Translations under genes and position numbers: made by a program
Shown here: one piece after another, positions 6,260 through 9,120 of the stretch
Layout of the letters: each line of letters starts with the position of its first letter
Position numbering within the stretch: the stretch's first letter is position 1
Notes under the pieces: generated by a model
What the model was told of the DNA's origin: nothing
Databases searched by the model: none
What the model saw: the letters and a program-made list of their open reading frames with translations, nothing else
DNA from: Methanomassiliicoccales archaeon
GTDB lineage: Archaea > Thermoplasmatota > Thermoplasmata > Sysuiplasmatales > Sysuiplasmataceae
Length of the DNA stretch: 9,120 nucleotides
Direction: 5' to 3'
NCBI GenBank assembly: GCA_027365715.1
Contig: DAHXLZ010000327.1
Coordinates: forward strand, 1 to 9,120

Positions 6260-6267
6260 TTATATTC
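6260..6267 (-). promoter_or_regulatory. TATA box of the leftward GT4 gene
   Basis: The minus strand reads GAATATAA. The expected transcript start is near 6238, one base ahead of the ATG, suggesting a leaderless message. Confidence 0.5.
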
Positions 6268-6273
6268 ATATTG

Positions 6274-6296
6274 ATGCCCTGAATACATTGGGGCAT
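6274..6296. repeat. 6-bp inverted repeat ATGCCC/GGGCAT
   Basis: ATGCCC at 6274-6279 pairs with GGGCAT at 6291-6296 across an 11-base spacer. It lies just upstream of the leftward TATA box at 6260-6267, so it could be a regulator site for that gene. Arms of six bases are near the chance level. Confidence 0.3.
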
Positions 6297-6313
6297 ATGT
6301 CCATTGTGAATTG

Positions 6314-6344
6314 AGAAGTCACGATTGTTAGTAAAGTGACTTCT
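6314..6344. repeat. 9-bp perfect inverted repeat with 13-base spacer
   Basis: AGAAGTCAC at 6314-6322 pairs with GTGACTTCT at 6336-6344. It lies in the middle of the region between two divergent glycosyltransferase genes. The core AAGTCAC recurs at 6238-6244, next to the leftward start codon. A shared operator is the simplest reading, but no binding protein is encoded nearby. Confidence 0.45.
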
Positions 6345-6368
6345 GGATGGCTTCAGAATAAAATGCAG

Positions 6369-6390
6369 TTTTCCGTTTAAAAACAGAAAA
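6369..6390. repeat. 22-bp near-palindrome upstream of a TATA box
   Basis: The arms TTTTCCGTTT (6369-6378) and AAACAGAAAA (6381-6390) are inverted copies with one mismatch around a central AA. The element ends six bases before the rightward TATA box at 6397-6404, where archaeal regulators or TFB bind. It is A/T-rich, which raises the chance of a random match. Confidence 0.4.
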
Positions 6391-6396
6391 GAACCA

Positions 6397-6404
6397 TATA
6401 AATA
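6397..6404 (+). promoter_or_regulatory. TATA box of the rightward GT4 gene
   Basis: TATAAATA is a consensus-quality box. The expected transcript start, about 26 bases on, falls at the ATG at 6425, so the message is probably leaderless; no Shine-Dalgarno sequence precedes the ATG. Confidence 0.65.
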
Positions 6405-6424
6405 AACATGCTGCCAATCTTGAA

Positions 6425-7471
6425 ATGGAAATGGATAAACAAAAAGTGGTTGCGGATATTTTGTACCCTTACACTGGAAGAACAGGCGGTACAGCTAGAT
6501 ATGCACAGAAGATAATTTCGTACCTGAAGACATTAGGCGTATCAGTTGCGGCCCATCCGGTTAGAAAGATTGAATACAGCTTCAGAGGCAAACCGATTGG
6601 CGGTTTCCTGTCACAAAGACTTTTTTCGGCGACTGTCAGAACCAGCGCTCCCGTCGTTCACGCCGTTTCTCCAAATATAATAAACAGCAGAACAAATCTC
6701 GTAACAGTCCATGACCTCATCCCTTTCCGCAGCCCTGAATTATATATGACAAATATTCTCAGAAAATATGGGTACATGCGTATGCTGTCCAAGCTCAATG
6801 ATATGGAGATAGTTGTTCAGACACAATTTATCAAGCAACAGCTTGTTGAACATGGAATTTCAGAGAACAGAGTCAGTGTTACAGGAGTTTCCATAGACGA
6901 AAAATTTAAACCAACCAAAATGGGCAATCCATATCCGCAAAACAATCTAAAACACCTCGTGACTGTGGGAGACTTTAACCCGAGGAAGAGATTCGACATC
7001 ATTTACGATGCGGTATCCCTGTCAAGAGATCTGGAACTCTACCATATCGGTCCGGTCAATGGCTGGATTTCCCGATACAACGAGCTGAGAACAAAGGCAA
7101 TTGCATCTGGCAGGATAAAGCTACTTGGACAACTGGATGACGAGGAAATGATAAGATATCTGACTTTTGCAGATATTTTTGTGTATTTGAGCCAAGACGA
7201 AGGTGTCGGATTGACTCCTCTGGAAGCAATGTCCTGCGGAACAAACGTACTTGTGAACAATCTGCCTATATTTAAAGAATTGATGGGAGATCACGCCTTT
7301 TATGCAGAGCTGACCGTGGAAAGTCTTTCAGAAATGATTTCATTTGCACTGGAACACCGTAAAAGAGCTGTAGAATTGACACAAATTTCAACAAGATTCT
7401 CACCAGTTGACGAAGCGAGGAGAATCAAGGCGGTATACGAGAAATTGACAGACAGGAAAGGATGGAATTGA
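6425..7471 (+). CDS. GT4-family glycosyltransferase (GT-B fold)
   Basis: The product is 348 residues. The N-terminal domain has the glycine-rich YPYTGRTGGTARYAQKI region (14-30), which resembles the acceptor or nucleotide-binding loop of GT4 enzymes, then VVHAVSPN (77-84) and the TVHDLIP motif (94-100). The hinge contains VSVTGVSIDEKF (150-161). The donor domain starts at LVTVGDFNPRKRF (178-190). The E-x7-E element is E259 to E267 (EGVGLTPLE), followed by AMSCGTNVLV. A retaining sugar transfer from a nucleotide donor is expected; the sugar is not predictable. An ATG six bases further in (6431) is an alternative start, but the TATA spacing favours 6425. Arginine codons are mostly AGA/AGG. The gene is monocistronic: a divergent gene lies upstream and a convergent gene 47 bases downstream, with a T7 run just after the stop. 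Confidence 0.92.
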   Translation: MEMDKQKVVADILYPYTGRTGGTARYAQKIISYLKTLGVSVAAHPVRKIEYSFRGKPIGGFLSQRLFSATVRTSAPVVHAVSPNIINSRTNLVTVHDLIPFRSPELYMTNILRKYGYMRMLSKLNDMEIVVQTQFIKQQLVEHGISENRVSVTGVSIDEKFKPTKMGNPYPQNNLKHLVTVGDFNPRKRFDIIYDAVSLSRDLELYHIGPVNGWISRYNELRTKAIASGRIKLLGQLDDEEMIRYLTFADIFVYLSQDEGVGLTPLEAMSCGTNVLVNNLPIFKELMGDHAFYAELTVESLSEMISFALEHRKRAVELTQISTRFSPVDEARRIKAVYEKLTDRKGWN

Positions 7472-7492
7472 AAGTGATGACATCGGAAGATA

Positions 7493-7499
7493 TTTTTTT
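7493..7499 (+). terminator. oligo-T terminator of the rightward GT4 gene
   Basis: A run of seven T lies about 22 bases past the stop codon at 7471, inside the 47-base gap to the convergent epimerase gene. No hairpin is needed for archaeal termination at such runs. No matching T run exists for the epimerase on the other strand, so its message may run into the antisense of this gene. Confidence 0.6.
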
Positions 7500-7518
7500 C
7501 CTGAAGCAAACCGGAATA

Positions 7519-8289
7519 TTAATGTTTATCTCCTTTAATGAATTCAATTACTTTACCTATGCCTTCACTGAGTGACACGGGATTCCGCAGGATTGGCGAG
7601 GCTGCTACGAGCTTAGGCGCTGTTTCAATGACATCGGGTTCCAGTTTAATTTCGATATTGCCTCCTACCTTCTCTGAAATCATTTCTGCAAGTTTTCTTA
7701 TGCTTGTACCTATCCCGGTTCCCACTTCGTAACTGCCGGGCTTAAAATCGCCGGAAATTGAGGAAGCAATAAATTTTACAACGTCTGTAACATAGACAAA
7801 ATCCCGTATATCCTTGCCGTCGCCCAGAATGATAATCGGCCCTCCCTGCAGAGCCATCTTTGAAAAGAGATATACGCCTCCTTTTCTGCTGCCGGAACCG
7901 TAAATATTGAAGAATGTGAGGTCAAACGCCTTGATCGAGTAGAGTTTGCGGTAAAGGTTTATCCATTCAACCGACTGCTTTTTCGAGAGAGCATACGGGT
8001 TTGTAGGATTTGCCGCAGCTCCGGAAGAGGGAAAAATGAAAACAGCATCCTGCTTTCTCGCTGTTTCGAGCAGTTTTTCTGTCAGGAGGAGATCGTCCTC
8101 AAAATACTCATAGGGATGCTCCACGGATTTCCTTATCAGCCCCCGTGCAGCGAGGTGTACGATGAAGTCAAACCTTCCCGGAGGAAAGGTATCGCCAATA
8201 TCGTATCCTGTAACTTCATGAGTTTCCGAAAGTTCGCGGAAGAGATGCGAGCCGATAAATCCCTTATGGCCGGTAATAAGTATCTTCAA
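7519..8289 (-). CDS. NAD-dependent nucleotide-sugar epimerase/dehydratase (extended SDR)
   Basis: The product is 256 residues, shorter than the usual 310-330. The NAD-binding GHKGFIGS motif (7-14) and D30 at the end of strand 2 mark an extended SDR; HLAA is at 45-48. The active site shows S88-S89 and Y99-x3-K103 (YALSK), then FNIYG at 127-131 and RDFVYVTDV at 162-170, typical of GalE/RmlB-like enzymes. The loop between the catalytic Ser and Tyr is shortened: the usual VYG segment and acidic loop are missing. The likely role is to epimerise or dehydrate an NDP-sugar for the neighbouring transferases; the substrate is unknown. The start is TTG at 8289, immediately giving MKILITG; no in-frame ATG fits, since the glycine-rich motif begins at once. 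The A/T box upstream predicts a nearly leaderless transcript. Confidence 0.88.
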   Translation of the reverse strand: MKILITGHKGFIGSHLFRELSETHEVTGYDIGDTFPPGRFDFIVHLAARGLIRKSVEHPYEYFEDDLLLTEKLLETARKQDAVFIFPSSGAAANPTNPYALSKKQSVEWINLYRKLYSIKAFDLTFFNIYGSGSRKGGVYLFSKMALQGGPIIILGDGKDIRDFVYVTDVVKFIASSISGDFKPGSYEVGTGIGTSIRKLAEMISEKVGGNIEIKLEPDVIETAPKLVAASPILRNPVSLSEGIGKVIEFIKGDKH

Positions 8290-8314
8290 TTTATCAGTCT
8301 TTCAGATTGTGAGC

Positions 8315-8326
8315 TTTTAAAAATAA
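8315..8326. promoter_or_regulatory. A/T box shared by divergent epimerase and GT2 genes
   Basis: TTTTAAAAATAA reads as a TATA-like box in both directions. Leftward it predicts a start near 8293, four bases ahead of the TTG. Rightward it predicts a start near 8346, just ahead of GTG 8354. A second box, TATAAATT at 8340-8347, serves the rightward direction only and predicts a start near 8369. Confidence 0.45.
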
Positions 8327-8353
8327 CTTTCCACGTCTGTATAAATTCAAAAG

Positions 8354-9120
8354 GTGCGATACGGATATAATCCTGCTCAGTTTACTCGTTCTGCATTGAC
8401 ACCGGAAAAGCACAAAGACAGAACGGTATCCCCTACAATATGCGTTGACATAGCAGTTTTGAATGATCCAAAGCTGTTCGATACACTTAATTCTCTTCGA
8501 GGGCAGTCATTGAAGCCTGATCTTGTGCTGATTGCAGACGGCGGTTCCCCTGCCGGCTTTATTGAAAAGATAAGGAATGAGTTTTACGATCTTCCATTGG
8601 AGGTTGTCGTGCTTCCCGGTTCACATATAACAACAAAGGACGCATCGATTGACCATATAACCACAGACATAGCTGCATTTCTGGATTCCGATGAGGTTGC
8701 CCCGCAGGAATGGCTTGCAACCATCACAAAACCTATCATCGATGGAGTGGCCGATTTCACGGGCGGGCCGACTCGACCTCCAGGTGAGCCTAAAAACAAT
8801 ATAGAGCGCTATTACAATGAACTTGAGAGAAGAATATACGAAGGTGATGTTGAGCAGGACGTTGTTTACATGCCATTGGGAAATACAGCATGGAGGACAT
8901 CCCTTTTAAAAAAGCTCCGATTCGATCACAGGATTGTTTTCAGGGGAGGTGCACCGGACTATGACCTGGAAATGAGGGCGGTTGATGCAGGATACAGGGG
9001 ATTATTCGTCAGGGATGCATGGGCATATCACAACAAGGGCACGGTGAAGGGTTACGGCTCACTGATGAAACACAGATACAGGTATCTGGTGGGAGCTGCT
9101 GTTGTGATGATCAAGAACAG
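8354..9120 (+). CDS. GT2-family glycosyltransferase, N-terminal part (cut by window end)
   Basis: The frame is open for 255 codons to the window end. After about 28 polar residues, TICVDIAVLNDPKLFDTL (28-45) begins a GT-A fold, with the LVLIADGGSP segment at 58-67. FLDSDEVAP (109-117) is the DXD motif (D111, D113) that holds the metal and sugar nucleotide. GGAPDYDLEMRAVDAGYRG (198-216) corresponds to the acceptor-side motif of GT2 enzymes, with D202 and D204 candidate catalytic acids. The C-terminal tail turning hydrophobic at LVGAAVVMI (245-253) could begin a membrane segment. The start is uncertain: GTG 8354 is the first after an in-frame TAA, while TTG 8396 fits the better TATA box at 8340-8347. 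No in-frame ATG occurs before the domain. Confidence 0.85.
   Translation, partial: MRYGYNPAQFTRSALTPEKHKDRTVSPTICVDIAVLNDPKLFDTLNSLRGQSLKPDLVLIADGGSPAGFIEKIRNEFYDLPLEVVVLPGSHITTKDASIDHITTDIAAFLDSDEVAPQEWLATITKPIIDGVADFTGGPTRPPGEPKNNIERYYNELERRIYEGDVEQDVVYMPLGNTAWRTSLLKKLRFDHRIVFRGGAPDYDLEMRAVDAGYRGLFVRDAWAYHNKGTVKGYGSLMKHRYRYLVGAAVVMIKN

Noticed and set aside
2348..8085. Shared 8-mer TCTGTCAG at 1167, 2349 and 8078 as a regulon motif
   Set aside because: One copy lies inside the epimerase coding sequence, and the motif was noticed after the fact, so the evidence is too weak.
1..9120. CRISPR array, tRNA, rRNA or complete insertion sequence
   Set aside because: No regularly spaced repeats, cloverleaf arms or transposase with terminal repeats were found on reading the window.

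Overview
The window looks archaeal, most likely from the Thermoplasmata or a relative; this is an inference. Several genes have A/T-rich TATA-like boxes about 25 bases ahead of the predicted transcript start, giving leaderless or short-leader messages. The Shine-Dalgarno-like sequences are GGTGA or AGGTGAT. Arginine codons are often AGG/AGA, and the one clear terminator candidate of the sugar locus is an oligo-T run without a hairpin. No rRNA, tRNA, CRISPR array or intact insertion sequence was seen.

Left part (1-2962). The window opens with the last 26 codons of a 4Fe-4S ferredoxin-type protein. An unassigned stretch follows, then a leftward gene for a membrane-anchored, probably exported protein with five N-glycosylation sequons. 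Next is a 488-base non-coding stretch with repeat elements. A divergent pair comes after it: leftward, a TRASH-type metal-binding module fused to a class I methyltransferase; rightward, a two-CBS protein ending in a zinc ribbon. Each has its own TATA box, and an 11-base dyad lies between the boxes.

Middle (2963-3692). About 730 bases hold no convincing gene apart from a weak 61-codon ORF. This gap separates the regulatory and metabolic genes from the sugar genes.

Right part (3693-9120). This is a surface-sugar locus: a divergent GT2-like glycosyltransferase, two GT4 glycosyltransferases, an extended-SDR NAD-dependent nucleotide-sugar epimerase/dehydratase, and a GT2 glycosyltransferase cut by the window end. 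Neighbouring genes are always on opposite strands, so each seems to be its own transcription unit. The two divergent intergenic regions carry paired promoters; the one between the GT4 genes also holds three dyads. A reasonable inference is that the epimerase makes an activated sugar and the transferases add sugars to a lipid-linked or protein-linked glycan. The actual glycan and linkages cannot be read from the sequence.
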